A stretch of DNA of 64,000 nucleotides from Azospirillum sp. TSH100 (lineage in GTDB: Bacteria > Pseudomonadota > Alphaproteobacteria > Azospirillales > Azospirillaceae). The notes beneath the pieces were generated by a model that searched no databases, was not told where the DNA came from, and saw nothing but the letters and a program-made list of their open reading frames with translations. The stretch covers positions 62,001-126,000 of the forward strand of contig NZ_CP039636.1 of the NCBI RefSeq assembly GCF_004923295.1, written 5' to 3'. A program made the translations under genes and the position numbers. Below are positions 16,845-26,463 of the stretch, one piece after another (within the stretch, counting starts at the first letter, position 1; each line of letters starts with the position of its first letter).

Positions 16845-18026
16845 GTGCCGTCAGACTGGGAGGATGCCCTGGTGGGGAAGACAGTGGAATATCGCCGGTT
16901 CGGCGGTAGCGGTCCCGCACCACGGCAGGAGGAACGCGCTCTCTTGTCGGTCGGGTTCATCCTGACCAACAATTTCACGTTGACGGCGCTAGCACCCTTC
17001 ATCGATGCCTTGCGTCTGGCGGCCGACGAGGGCGACCGGTCGCGGCAGATCCGCTGCCGCTGGACCATCATGGGGTCGCGGGCCGAACCGGTAATGTCCA
17101 GCTGCGGCATCGGCGTCGCCCGTTGGGAACCGCTGACCGATCCCCGCCGCTTCGACTATGTGGTCGTGGTCGGCGGGCTGCTGCATGGCGGCCCGCAGCT
17201 GGACGATGAGTCTCTGGCCTATCTGCGCGCCGCGGCATCCTACGGCGTGACCCTGGTCGGCGTCTGCACCGGCAGCTTCGTGCTGAGCCGTATCGGCCTG
17301 ATGAAGAACCGGCGCTGTTGCGTCAGCTGGTACCATCATCGCGATTTCATCGAGGAATTTCCCGATCTGGTGCCGGTGGCGGACCAGCTCTATGTGGTAG
17401 ACCGCGACCGCATCACCTGCTCGGGCGGCGCCGGCGTTGCCGATCTGGCCGCCTTCCTGATCGAGCGCCATCTGGGCCGCGCCACCGCCCAGAAAACCAT
17501 GCACATCCTGCTGATCGACAAGGCGCGTCCCGCCAGCCAATCGCAACCGCAGCCGCCCACGGTGGTGGAGATCACCAACGACCGCGTCCGCCGCGCCCTG
17601 CTGCTGATGGAACAGCACATCAGCGACCCGCTGTCGGTGGAGGAGATCGTCCACCGGCTGAACGTCAGTACCCGCCAATTCGAGCGGCTGTTCCGGCTGG
17701 CTGTCGGCACCAGCCCGGCCACCTATTACCGGTCCTTGCGCCTGCGCTACGGCCATTGGCTGCTGCGCAACACCAGACGTTCGGTCACCGCCATCGCCAA
17801 CGAGGCAGGTTTCGCCGACTGCGCCCATTTCTCCCGCCAGTTCCGGGAACTGTTCGGCGTTTCTCCGTCCGACGTGCGCCGCACCGCGACACCCGATGCC
17901 GAAGCCGAGCCGCATTTTTCACCGCTGGCCGCCTTCCAGCGCACCAACAGCGATTCCCTGCTGCCCGACCGCCGCCTTTTCGAAGATCCGGAACCGATGC
18001 AGCAAGACGCAGCAGCGGTGGACTGA
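16845..18026 (+). CDS. GlxA/GbdR-type transcriptional regulator (second paralogue)
   Basis: This ~393-aa regulator has a DJ-1/PfpI-like domain (starting LLSVGFILTNNFTL, with GVCTGSFVLS) and a C-terminal AraC helix-turn-helix ending FRELFGVSPSDVRR, followed by a ~50-residue low-complexity tail. I chose GTG 16845 because AAGGA lies 8 nt upstream; an open frame reaches back to 16731 but that would start inside the hairpin. It is the closest relative in this window of the protein at 6020. Placed between gbcAB and dgcAB, it likely controls the dimethylglycine step, as the next gene lies 165 bp downstream behind a TGTCGCAAA element. Confidence 0.88.
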   Translation: MPSDWEDALVGKTVEYRRFGGSGPAPRQEERALLSVGFILTNNFTLTALAPFIDALRLAADEGDRSRQIRCRWTIMGSRAEPVMSSCGIGVARWEPLTDPRRFDYVVVVGGLLHGGPQLDDESLAYLRAAASYGVTLVGVCTGSFVLSRIGLMKNRRCCVSWYHHRDFIEEFPDLVPVADQLYVVDRDRITCSGGAGVADLAAFLIERHLGRATAQKTMHILLIDKARPASQSQPQPPTVVEITNDRVRRALLLMEQHISDPLSVEEIVHRLNVSTRQFERLFRLAVGTSPATYYRSLRLRYGHWLLRNTRRSVTAIANEAGFADCAHFSRQFRELFGVSPSDVRRTATPDAEAEPHFSPLAAFQRTNSDSLLPDRRLFEDPEPMQQDAAAVD

Positions 18027-18191
18027 GGCACACGTGCCAAAAGTTTTCCAAAAATTTCAGGCACTTGCTAGACCCACACCCTGCCATTCGATCCCTGTCG
18101 CAAAAAGGTAATTCACGGTCGCGGGGGGCAACGCGACAATCACGCCGATGGTGAATTCTTTGCAGGCTCAATACTGGGGATCGTTCCTGCC

Positions 18192-20237
18192 ATGTCCTCA
18201 CCCGCCGAAGCCCTTCTGAAACCTCTCCAGATCAAGCATCTGACGATCCGCAACCGCGTGATGAGCACCAGCCATGCGCCGGGGTACGGGTCCGAAGGCA
18301 AGCCGAAGGAACGCTACCAGCTCTACCACGAGGAAAAGGCCAAAGGCGGCATCGGCCTGACGATGTTCGGCGGCTCCTCCTCCGTCGCGGTGGACAGCCC
18401 GGCGGCGCCCTGGAACCAGATTTCCGTCGCCGACGACAGCGTCATTCCCTTCTTCCGCGAATTCTCCGACCGGGTGCACCGCCACGGCGCGGCGCTGATG
18501 ATCCAGCTGACCCACATGGGCCGGCGCACCCGCTGGGACACCGAGAACTGGCTTCCCACCGTCTCCGCCTCGGCCGCCCGCGAACCGGCGCACCGCAACA
18601 CGCCGAAGGAGATGGAGGATTTCGACTTCAAGCGGATCATCGCCGGCTATGCCGCCGCCGCCCGTCGCTGCAAGGAAGGCGGCCTGGACGGCTTCGAGCT
18701 GTCGGCCGCTCATGGCCACCTGATCGACCAGTTCTGGAGCCCCTCGGCCAACCGGCGCAGCGACAGGTATGGTGGCAGCCTGGAAAACCGCATGCGCTTC
18801 GGCATCGAAGTGTTCGAGGCGATCCGCGCCGAGGTCGGCGACGATTACGTCATCGGCATGCGCATGTCGGGCGACGAGCTGATCGACGACGGCCTCAGCC
18901 ATGAAGACTGCATCGCCATCGCCCGGACCTATGCCGAGCGGGGGCTGATCGATTTCGTGAACGTGCTGGGCGGACAGGCGCGCGATCATCTGGCGCACGC
19001 AATCTCGCTGCCCAACATGTCCTTCCCGGTCGCCCCCTTCCTGCATCTGGCCAGCGGCATCAAGCGCGAGGCCGGCATCCCGGTCTTCCACGCCCAGCGC
19101 GTGACCGACCTCGCCACCGCCGCCCGCGCGGTCGAGGAAGGCCATGTCGACATGGTCGCCATGACCCGCGCCCACATCGCCGACCCGCATCTGGTGCGCA
19201 AGCTGATGGAAGGGCGGCTGGACGATGTGCGGCAGTGCGTCGGCGCCGGCTATTGCATCGACCGCATCTATGTCGGCGGCGATGCGCTGTGCATCCAGAA
19301 CGCCGCGACCGGCCGCGAGCGCAGCATGCCGCATGTGATCCCGAAGGCGGAGCGCAAGCGCCGTGTCGTCGTGGTCGGCGGCGGTCCCGGTGGGCTGGAG
19401 GCCGCCCGTGTCTGCGCCGAGCGCGGCCATTCGGTCGTGCTGCTCGAACGCAACGCCACCCCCGGCGGCCAGATCAACGTCGCGGCCAAGGCGACCTGGC
19501 GCGAGGCGATGAGCGGCATCACCCGCTGGCTGTCCCAGCAGGTCACCAAGCTGGGGGTCGATGTGCGCCTGGGGGTGGAGGCCGACCGCGCCACTGTCGA
19601 GGCCGAGAATCCCGACGTTGTGATCCTCGCCACCGGCGGCCGCCCCAACCGCGGCGATTTCAAGGGCGCCGATCTGGCGGTGTCGACCTGGGACATCCTG
19701 ACCGGCGCGGTCGAGCCGACCGGAACCGTCCTGATGTATGACGGCACCGGCCAGCATCACGGCGCCTCCTGCGCGGAGTTCATGGCCAAGCGCGGTGCGC
19801 TGGTGGAGATCGCCACCCCCGACCGCATGGTCGCGGAGGAGGTCGGCACCACCAACCAGCCGATCCACCTGCGCGAGCTGTACAAGCTGAACGTGGTGAT
19901 GACCACCAACCATCAGCTCGTGGAAATCTACCCGGAGGGCAACCGCCGCGTCGCTGTCCTGCGCAACGAATACACCCACGAGGAGGAGGAGCGGCTGGTC
20001 GATCAGATCGTGGTCGAGCTGGGCACCCTGCCCAACGACGGCCTCTATTTCGATCTGAAGGACCATTCGCTGAATCGCGGCCAAACCGACCTCGACAGCC
20101 TGATCGCCGGCCGGCCGCAGCCGGTGCAGGCCAACGGCCACGGCGGCTACACGCTGCATCGCATCGGCGACGCGGTGGCCGGCCGCAACATCCACGCCGC
20201 CATCTACGACGCCGCACGTCTCTGCAAGGACATCTGA
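18192..20237 (+). CDS. dgcA: Dimethylglycine demethylase, flavin subunit
   Basis: DgcA oxidatively demethylates dimethylglycine to sarcosine plus formaldehyde. The 681-aa protein has an Old-Yellow-Enzyme-type FMN barrel (1-370, SAAHGHLIDQFWSP, NRRSDRYGGSLENR), then Fe-S ligands and an FAD/NAD domain with VVVVGGGPGGLEAARVC (about 393-409). The Fe-S region has C349, C355 and C367 where relatives such as 2,4-dienoyl-CoA reductase show four Cys; position 352 is Ala. It is 52 bp before dgcB in the dgcA-dgcB-etfA-etfB order known from pseudomonads. The TGTCGCAAA motif at 18096-18104 is 88 bp upstream. Confidence 0.92.
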   Translation: MSSPAEALLKPLQIKHLTIRNRVMSTSHAPGYGSEGKPKERYQLYHEEKAKGGIGLTMFGGSSSVAVDSPAAPWNQISVADDSVIPFFREFSDRVHRHGAALMIQLTHMGRRTRWDTENWLPTVSASAAREPAHRNTPKEMEDFDFKRIIAGYAAAARRCKEGGLDGFELSAAHGHLIDQFWSPSANRRSDRYGGSLENRMRFGIEVFEAIRAEVGDDYVIGMRMSGDELIDDGLSHEDCIAIARTYAERGLIDFVNVLGGQARDHLAHAISLPNMSFPVAPFLHLASGIKREAGIPVFHAQRVTDLATAARAVEEGHVDMVAMTRAHIADPHLVRKLMEGRLDDVRQCVGAGYCIDRIYVGGDALCIQNAATGRERSMPHVIPKAERKRRVVVVGGGPGGLEAARVCAERGHSVVLLERNATPGGQINVAAKATWREAMSGITRWLSQQVTKLGVDVRLGVEADRATVEAENPDVVILATGGRPNRGDFKGADLAVSTWDILTGAVEPTGTVLMYDGTGQHHGASCAEFMAKRGALVEIATPDRMVAEEVGTTNQPIHLRELYKLNVVMTTNHQLVEIYPEGNRRVAVLRNEYTHEEEERLVDQIVVELGTLPNDGLYFDLKDHSLNRGQTDLDSLIAGRPQPVQANGHGGYTLHRIGDAVAGRNIHAAIYDAARLCKDI

Positions 20238-20288
20238 CACCTCTGCCCCCGCCCAGCGACCCCAGCCAAGCGACAGGAGCCGTCCGAC

Positions 20289-22205
20289 GTGATCGCCACC
20301 GCTCTTACCACCGTCGTCCTTGCCGTCCTCGCCATCGGCGCGGCATTGGCCGCCTGGCAGTCGCGGCGCTGGTTGGCCGGCCGGCCGGCGACGGTCGGCG
20401 TGGTCGCCGGTCTGCGCGCTCTGCCCGGCCGCTATCTGGTCGATGTCCACCATGTGGTGGGGCGGACTCCGTTCAACGCCCGCTTTCACGCGCTGGTCGC
20501 CGGCGGCTTCCTGGCGGCGCTGGTGCTGCTGGTTGCGATGGGTGTCGCCATCGGCGGATCGCGCATCCTCTGGCTGCTGCTGGCGGTGGTGCTGGCGGTC
20601 ATGCTGGTCGGCGCCCTGATGGTCCGCCATCGCCGCCGGGTGCTGCGCCCGCGCGAGCTGTCGCAGGGCCGGTTCTCCCGCCTCCCCCTGTCGCTTCTTG
20701 GATTTTCCGGTTCCCTGCTGCTGGTGGCGCTCGACCAGTCGCTGGGTGGGGTGATGCCGGAGGCTCTGGCCCTGGCCCTGATCGCGGTCGCCGGCGTGGC
20801 GCTGGCCGATCTGGTTTGGGGCGTGTGGAAGGGACCGCTGAAGCATGCCGTGCATGGCGCTCTGCATCTGGCCTTCCACCCGCGCCCGGCCCGTTTTCAC
20901 GACGGCAAGGGGCGCGATACCGGGCTGAAGCCGCTGCCGCTCGCTCCCATGGGGGACAATGAGCCGGTCGCACTGGGCGTGGAGCGTCCCGTCGATTTCG
21001 CCTGGAACCGGCTGCTCGGCTTCGACGCCTGCGTCCAGTGCGGGCGCTGCGAGACCGCCTGCCCTGCCTATGCCGCCGGCCTGCCGCTGAACCCGAAGAA
21101 GCTGGTGCAGGATCTGGTCGTCGCCATGGACGGGCAGGCCAGCGATGCCGCCTATGCCGGCAACCCCCATCCCGGCCGCGGCGTCGGCAAGGCCCATGGC
21201 GGGGCGGCGCTGCCGCTGATCGGGGCGGACGCGATGATCCACCCCGATACGCTGTGGTCCTGCACCACCTGCCGTGCCTGCGTGCAGGAATGCCCGATGA
21301 TGATCGAGCATGTCGACGCGGTGGTCGACCTCCGCCGTTTCCAGACGCTGGAACTGGGCGCCACCCCCGGCAAGGCCGCCGTCATGCTGGAGGAACTGCG
21401 CGCCACCGACAATCCCGGCGGCCGCGCGCTCGCCCGGCGCTGGGATTGGGCGGCCGACCTGTCGCTGCCCCGGCTGCCGGCCGGCGGCTCCTGCGACACG
21501 CTGCTGTGGGTTGGCGACGGCGCCTTCGACCTGCGGGTCCAGCGGTCGCTGCGGGCGCTCGTCCTATTGCTGCGCCGCGCCGGGGTGGAGTTCGCGGTGC
21601 TGGGCGACGAGGAGCTGGATTGCGGCGACGTCGCCCGCCGGCTGGGCGACGAGGCGACCTTCCAGTCGCTGGCGACCCGCAACGTGGCGACGCTGAACGC
21701 CCGCCGCCTCAATCGCATCGTCACCGCCGACCCCCACGCGCTCCACACGCTGCGCAACGAATATCCGGCCTTCGGCGGCAACTGGACCATCGTCCATCAC
21801 ACCGCGCTGCTGCTGGAACTGATCACCGCCGGCGCGCTCACGGTGACCAAGCCGGTGGGGCGTAGCGTCACCTTCCACGACCCCTGCTATCTCGGCCGCT
21901 ACAATGGCGAGATCGAGGCGCCGCGCGTCCTGCTGGATGCCATCGGCGTGGAGCGCCGGGAAATGCTGCGCTCCGGACTGCGGTCGAGCTGCTGTGGCGG
22001 CGGCGGTGGCGCCCCGCTGACCGACGTGTCGGGCGAGCGCCGCATCCCCGACGTCCGCATGGAGCATGCCCGCGAGACCGGCGCTTCGATGGTCGCCGTC
22101 GCCTGCCCCAACTGCGCCCTGATGCTGGAGGGCGTCGTCGGTCCCCGGCCGGAGGTGGCGGAGATCGCCGAACTGGTGCTCGCCGCGACGGAGACCGCCC
22201 GATGA
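20289..22205 (+). CDS. dgcB: Dimethylglycine demethylase, membrane Fe-S electron-transfer subunit
   Basis: This 638-aa protein takes electrons from the DgcA/ETF system toward the quinone pool. The N-terminal ~180 residues contain about four hydrophobic helices. Two [4Fe-4S] ferredoxin motifs follow, CVQCGRCETACP and CTTCRACVQECP, and then two Cys-rich heterodisulfide-reductase-type (CCG) segments, HDPCYLG...CCGGGGG and ACPNC. The start is GTG 20289, with CAGGAG 9 nt upstream. It overlaps the next gene by 4 bp (ATGA), so translation is probably coupled. Architecture and position match DgcB. Confidence 0.92.
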   Translation: MIATALTTVVLAVLAIGAALAAWQSRRWLAGRPATVGVVAGLRALPGRYLVDVHHVVGRTPFNARFHALVAGGFLAALVLLVAMGVAIGGSRILWLLLAVVLAVMLVGALMVRHRRRVLRPRELSQGRFSRLPLSLLGFSGSLLLVALDQSLGGVMPEALALALIAVAGVALADLVWGVWKGPLKHAVHGALHLAFHPRPARFHDGKGRDTGLKPLPLAPMGDNEPVALGVERPVDFAWNRLLGFDACVQCGRCETACPAYAAGLPLNPKKLVQDLVVAMDGQASDAAYAGNPHPGRGVGKAHGGAALPLIGADAMIHPDTLWSCTTCRACVQECPMMIEHVDAVVDLRRFQTLELGATPGKAAVMLEELRATDNPGGRALARRWDWAADLSLPRLPAGGSCDTLLWVGDGAFDLRVQRSLRALVLLLRRAGVEFAVLGDEELDCGDVARRLGDEATFQSLATRNVATLNARRLNRIVTADPHALHTLRNEYPAFGGNWTIVHHTALLLELITAGALTVTKPVGRSVTFHDPCYLGRYNGEIEAPRVLLDAIGVERREMLRSGLRSSCCGGGGGAPLTDVSGERRIPDVRMEHARETGASMVAVACPNCALMLEGVVGPRPEVAEIAELVLAATETAR

Positions 22206-23437
22206 GCAATGCCCCGATGATCCGCCGCCGCGTCGATCCCCGTGCCGAGCGCGCCGCCCGCATCGTGCTGACCGGCCAGCGTCCACGCCTGCTGCGCCAG
22301 CCCGTCGCCATAGCCGCGACCAACGAGCGCCGCCGCGATCCGCGCGCCGTCCGCGATGCAGCCCTGGTCCAGCGGCAACCACGGCCGCGCTACGACTGGG
22401 CGCGCGACGCGGCCTCGGCCGGAACCGTCCCAACTGTCGGCGTTGCCGTCGCCGCAACGCCCGTGATCCCGCTGCGGGTGATCGCCGAGCCGGCCTATCT
22501 GGTCCTCGCCATGCTCGACCGCTCCGGCGGCGAGGTGAGCGAGCATGACCGGCAGGTCATCGCCGCCGCCCGTCTGCTGGCCGATGCCGGAGGCGGTGCC
22601 GTGGTGACCCTCGCCACCGGTTCGGGCGAGGCATTGGCCGAGGCCGGGTCCGACCGCCATGTCGCCCTGCCCGAGGGCTGGGCCGATGAGTATGTGCCGG
22701 AGCGGCGTGCCGCCGCCGCATCGGTACTGATGGCCGCATTGTCTCCCCGCCACATCCTGTTCCCGGACAGCCCTGACGGCGCCGACATCGCCCGGCGGGT
22801 CGCGGCGGCAGCGGGAGAGCGCCTGTTCACCAGCGTGCAGAGCCTCAGCCCCGACCGGGCCACCCGTCAGTCCGCTGGCGGATCGCTGGAGACCGGGCAC
22901 CGCCCCACCCGGCTGATGACGGTGGCGGCCGACGCCTTCGCCCCGCTCGACGGCGTGCGGCACGAGGCCCGGCCGCTCGACCTCGCCACCCCGGCGATCG
23001 CCGGGGAGGAGGTCCTGCCCCGGCTGGGCGGCGCCCGCAGGCTGGCCGTCGATCCCGACGCGCTCGCCCTGTCGGAAACCGACTTTATCCTCAGCGCCGG
23101 CAACGGCGTGACCGACTGGCAGGGCTTCGCCGAACTGGGCGAGGCGCTCGGCGCAACCCGCGCCGGCAGCCGCGTCGTGTGCGACGCCGGCCATCTGCCG
23201 CGCGAACGGCAGGTCGGCGCCTCGGGAACGGTGGTCAGCGCGCGCTGCTACCTCGCCTTCGGCATTGCCGGGGCACCGCAACACCTCCAGGGCATCACCG
23301 GCGTCAAGCATGTGATCGCCATCAACACCGACCTCCACGCCGAAATGATCAAGCGGGCCGACCTGTCCATCGTCGCCGATGCGCAGGACGTCATGCCAGC
23401 CCTGATCCGGCTGATCCGGGAGCGCCGCCATGCTTGA
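22202..23437 (+). CDS. etfA: Electron transfer flavoprotein alpha subunit of the dgc system
   Basis: This 411-aa EtfA/FixB-type protein carries the C-terminal FAD-binding signature (about 342-375: ASGTVVSARCYLAFGIAG and QGITGVKHVIAINTD). An Arg-rich N-terminal extension of about 85 residues (DPRAERAARI) precedes the ETF domain, a feature of ETF subunits associated with dimethylglycine oxidation rather than with fatty-acid oxidation. It is coupled to dgcB by an ATGA overlap and overlaps etfB by 8 bp. It likely accepts electrons from DgcA and passes them to DgcB. Confidence 0.9.
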   Translation: MSNAPMIRRRVDPRAERAARIVLTGQRPRLLRQPVAIAATNERRRDPRAVRDAALVQRQPRPRYDWARDAASAGTVPTVGVAVAATPVIPLRVIAEPAYLVLAMLDRSGGEVSEHDRQVIAAARLLADAGGGAVVTLATGSGEALAEAGSDRHVALPEGWADEYVPERRAAAASVLMAALSPRHILFPDSPDGADIARRVAAAAGERLFTSVQSLSPDRATRQSAGGSLETGHRPTRLMTVAADAFAPLDGVRHEARPLDLATPAIAGEEVLPRLGGARRLAVDPDALALSETDFILSAGNGVTDWQGFAELGEALGATRAGSRVVCDAGHLPRERQVGASGTVVSARCYLAFGIAGAPQHLQGITGVKHVIAINTDLHAEMIKRADLSIVADAQDVMPALIRLIRERRHA

Positions 23438-24224
23438 TGTCGCCGTCCTGCTGTCCATCGGCCGCCATCCGGTTTCCGGCCGTGCCCGCCGCGCCGCCAC
23501 CGACGCGCAGGCCCTGGACATGGCGCTGGCGCTGCGCCCGCGGCGGCTGACGGCCATCCATGCCGGGCCGGCCGCCGATGCCGACGCGCTGCGCACCTAT
23601 CTCGGGATGGGGCTGGAGCGGCTGACGCTTCTGGTGCTGCCGGAAGGGGCCGATCCGGTCGAACCGCTGATCGCCCATCTGCGCCGCCTTGCCCCCTCGC
23701 TGGTCCTGACCGGACGGCAGGCGGAGGACGGCGAGGGCAGCGGCATGCTGCCCTATCTGATCGCCCGCGGCCTCGACGCCGCAATCGTCCCGGACGTGGT
23801 GCGGATCGGCCCCGCCAAGACGCCCGACACCGCGCCGGGCAAGGCGGAAATCGTCCAGGCACTGCCGCGCGGACAGCGCCGGGCGCTGACCGTCACCGGC
23901 CGCCTCGTCGCGACGCTCCATCCATCCGCCCCGCCCGCCCGCGCCTCGGCCTTCGGCCCGGCCCGGCGGGGCGTGATCGAGCCGGTGGCGGAGCCGGTGA
24001 CGGTTGAGGCGACCGCCGATCTCTTCCTGTCGGAGTGCGAGCATCGGCCATGGCGTCCAAGGCCCAAGCTGATGCGCGTGAAGCGCGGTGGCTCGGCCCT
24101 GGACCGGCTGAGGGCGGCGACCGAGAGCAAGAGCGGAAAAGGCCAACTGCTGGTCAACCCGACAGCTGAAGCGGGGGCGCTGGCCATCTACGACAGCCTT
24201 GTCGAACAGGGAATGCTTCCATGA
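23430..24224 (+). CDS. etfB: Electron transfer flavoprotein beta subunit of the dgc system
   Basis: This 264-aa EtfB-type subunit starts MLDVAVLLSIGRHPVSGRARR and pairs with the preceding alpha subunit. It keeps the AMP/FAD-side fold, with LVLTGRQAEDGEGSGMLPYL about residue 90-110, a variant of the usual GxxxxDGD...GP pattern. The start overlaps etfA by 8 bp and the stop overlaps a 24-codon frame by ATGA. Its divergence from housekeeping EtfB fits a dedicated partner of DgcAB. Confidence 0.88.
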   Translation: MLDVAVLLSIGRHPVSGRARRAATDAQALDMALALRPRRLTAIHAGPAADADALRTYLGMGLERLTLLVLPEGADPVEPLIAHLRRLAPSLVLTGRQAEDGEGSGMLPYLIARGLDAAIVPDVVRIGPAKTPDTAPGKAEIVQALPRGQRRALTVTGRLVATLHPSAPPARASAFGPARRGVIEPVAEPVTVEATADLFLSECEHRPWRPRPKLMRVKRGGSALDRLRAATESKSGKGQLLVNPTAEAGALAIYDSLVEQGMLP

Positions 24225-24295
24225 ACACCATGCAAAACGATCCTCCCAGTACCGCAGGTCGCGCTGTCGCCAATCGAGGGGAGGCCTGTCGATGA
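24221..24295 (+). CDS. Possible 24-aa coupling/leader peptide
   Basis: A 24-codon frame (MNTMQNDPPSTAGRAV...) starts inside the etfB stop (ATGA) and ends inside the opuAA start (ATGA). It has its own AGGGA 8 nt upstream. The first four residues, MNTM, are the same as those of OpuAA. It may be a translation-coupling peptide between the dgc-etf block and the transporter, or a remnant of an earlier opuAA start. No homology is recognised and a chance frame is possible. Confidence 0.35.
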   Translation: MNTMQNDPPSTAGRAVANRGEACR

Positions 24296-25575
24296 ACACG
24301 ATGATGCGAAGCGCGGTTTCGGTCGGTGGACCGGCCAGCCTGGGCTTTCCCCGCGGAGCTGCCAGAACGGGCACCGGCGATGACGCGGCTGTCCGCCTGG
24401 AAGTGCGGAACGTCTACAAGGTCTTCTCCGCCGATCCGAAGCCCGCCCTGTCGATGCTGCGCCAGGGCGCCAGCAAGGCGGAGGTCCTGGAAAAGCTGAA
24501 CGTCAATGTCGGTGTCCTCGACGCCAGCTTTCAGGTCCGCGCCGGTGAGATCTTCGTCATCATGGGGCTGTCGGGGTCCGGCAAATCCACCATGATCCGC
24601 CTGCTGAACCGGCTGATCGAACCGAGCAGCGGCGAGATCCTGCTGGACGGCAAGGATCTGGTCAGCATGTCTAAGGCCGAGCTGATCCAGGCCCGCCGCC
24701 GCAACATGGGCATGGTCTTCCAATCCTTCGCCCTGATGCCCCACCTGACGGCGCTGGACAATGCCGCCTTCGGCCTGGAAATCTCCGGTGCGTCCAAGGC
24801 GGAGCGCCACAAGGCGGCGCAGCAGGCACTGGAACAGGTCGGCCTGGGCACCTACGCCCACCGCTACCCGCGTGAGATGTCCGGCGGCATGCAGCAGCGC
24901 GTCGGCCTCGCCCGTGCGCTGGCGAACGACCCGACCATCCTGCTGATGGACGAGGCCTTCTCCGCCCTTGACCCGCTGATCCGCACCGAGATGCAGGACG
25001 AACTGCTGCGCCTGCAACGCGAGCACCAGCGCACCATCGTCTTCATCTCCCACGACCTGGACGAGGCGATGCGCATCGGCGACCGCATCGCCATCATGGA
25101 GGGCGGCCGCATCGTGCAGGTCGGCACGCCCTACGAGATCCTCAGCCGCCCGGCCGACGATTACGTCCGCTCCTTCTTCCGCAACGTCGACGCATCCAAG
25201 GTGCTTCGGGCCGGCGACGTGGCGCGTTACGAGGCGACCAACACGGTCATCCGTCTTCCCGGCGAACTGACCCCCGCCCTGCAGCAGCTGCGCGAGAACC
25301 ACCATAATTTCGGCTATGTCCGCACGCAGGACGGACGTTTCGAGGGGATCGTTTCGCAGGCGACGCTGGAACGGGAACTGAAGGGTCCGCAGCCACGCTT
25401 CGTCAACGCCTTCCTGCCCGACGTGCGCACGGTCAATGCCGCCGCCCCCATCCATTCGCTGCTCGCCCTGGTGGCCGACAGCGAATGGCCGGTGCCGGTC
25501 GTCGATGACGACCACAATTTCCTCGGCGCCATCTCGCGCGCCCTCATGCTCCACACCTTGGTTCGGGGGGATTGA
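24292..25575 (+). CDS. opuAA: Glycine betaine/proline ABC transporter ATPase
   Basis: This 427-aa ATPase energises quaternary-amine import. All motifs are intact: Walker A GLSGSGKST (92-100), Q-loop Gln144, signature MSGGMQQR (196-203), Walker B LLMDE (217-221) and switch His254. Two C-terminal CBS domains (about 300-425) are the usual ionic-strength or regulatory module of OpuAA/ProV. The start has GGGGAGG 7 nt upstream. It is followed 3 bp later by the permease. It is the functional counterpart of the degenerate copy at 10787-12502, and the cognate binding protein is probably the one at 12669. Confidence 0.95.
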   Translation: MNTMMRSAVSVGGPASLGFPRGAARTGTGDDAAVRLEVRNVYKVFSADPKPALSMLRQGASKAEVLEKLNVNVGVLDASFQVRAGEIFVIMGLSGSGKSTMIRLLNRLIEPSSGEILLDGKDLVSMSKAELIQARRRNMGMVFQSFALMPHLTALDNAAFGLEISGASKAERHKAAQQALEQVGLGTYAHRYPREMSGGMQQRVGLARALANDPTILLMDEAFSALDPLIRTEMQDELLRLQREHQRTIVFISHDLDEAMRIGDRIAIMEGGRIVQVGTPYEILSRPADDYVRSFFRNVDASKVLRAGDVARYEATNTVIRLPGELTPALQQLRENHHNFGYVRTQDGRFEGIVSQATLERELKGPQPRFVNAFLPDVRTVNAAAPIHSLLALVADSEWPVPVVDDDHNFLGAISRALMLHTLVRGD

Positions 25576-25578
25576 CCG

Positions 25579-26463
25579 ATGGATTTCGAAATCAGAATCG
25601 GCAAATGGGTCGAGGATCTGGTCACCTTCATGCTCGACCATTTCCAATCGACCTTCGACGCGATCTCGACGGTGGTGAACGGCTTCGGCGGCGCCATCGA
25701 CTTTGTCCTGGTCGGGGCGCCGGCCTGGCTGCTGATCGGGCTGATCGTCGCGGTCTCCCTCTGGCGGGTCGGGGTCGGCTTCGCCGTCTTCACCGTGGCG
25801 TCCCTGCTGCTGATCGCCGGCATGGGGCTGTGGACGGAGACGGCCTCAACCCTCGGTCTGGTGCTGACCTCCACCCTGCTCTGCCTGCTGATCGGCGTGC
25901 CGCTGGGCGTTTGGATGGCCCGCAACCGCGTGGTCGAAAGCATCGTCCGCACCACGCTGGACTTCATGCAGACCATGCCGGCCTTCGTCTATCTGATCCC
26001 GGCCGTGATGTTCTTCGGGCTCGGCCGGGTGCCGGGCATCCTCGCCACCGTGATCTTCGCCATGCCTCCTGCCGTGCGCCTGACATCGCTCGGCATCCAG
26101 CAGGTTCCGGCCGAGATCGTCGAGGCCGGCAAGGCCTTCGGCTGCCATGACCGTCAGCTTCTGTTCAAGGTGCAGTTGCCGAACGCCCTGCCCTCGATCA
26201 TGGCCGGGGTCAACCAGACCATGATGATGGCGCTGTCGATGATCGTCATCGCCTCGATGATCGGCGCCGGCGGCCTGGGCAACGTGGTGTTGCAGGGCAT
26301 CCAGCGGCTGGACATTGCGCTCGGCTTTGAAAGCGGGCTGAGTGTCGTGCTGCTGGCGATCATCCTCGACCGCATCACCCAGAGCTTCGGCCGGACCGCC
26401 GTCGCTCCGCGCCCGGCACGCTTCGCGTTCCTGCGCCGGTTCCTGCCGGTGCCGGCACGGTGA
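25579..26463 (+). CDS. opuAB: Glycine betaine/proline ABC transporter permease
   Basis: This 294-aa inner-membrane permease has about seven hydrophobic helices and the conserved cytoplasmic EAA loop (EAGKAFGCHDRQLLFKVQLP) that docks on the ATPase. It resembles ProW/OpuAB. The gene starts 3 bp after opuAA and its stop overlaps the GTG start of the following GNAT gene by 4 bp. No binding-protein domain is fused, so a separate OpuAC is required. Confidence 0.94.
   Translation: MDFEIRIGKWVEDLVTFMLDHFQSTFDAISTVVNGFGGAIDFVLVGAPAWLLIGLIVAVSLWRVGVGFAVFTVASLLLIAGMGLWTETASTLGLVLTSTLLCLLIGVPLGVWMARNRVVESIVRTTLDFMQTMPAFVYLIPAVMFFGLGRVPGILATVIFAMPPAVRLTSLGIQQVPAEIVEAGKAFGCHDRQLLFKVQLPNALPSIMAGVNQTMMMALSMIVIASMIGAGGLGNVVLQGIQRLDIALGFESGLSVVLLAIILDRITQSFGRTAVAPRPARFAFLRRFLPVPAR

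Noticed and set aside
18198..21311. 1037-codon minus-strand frame opposite dgcA and dgcB
   Set aside because: It is a shadow frame produced by high GC at codon position 3; the plus strand carries complete family motifs.
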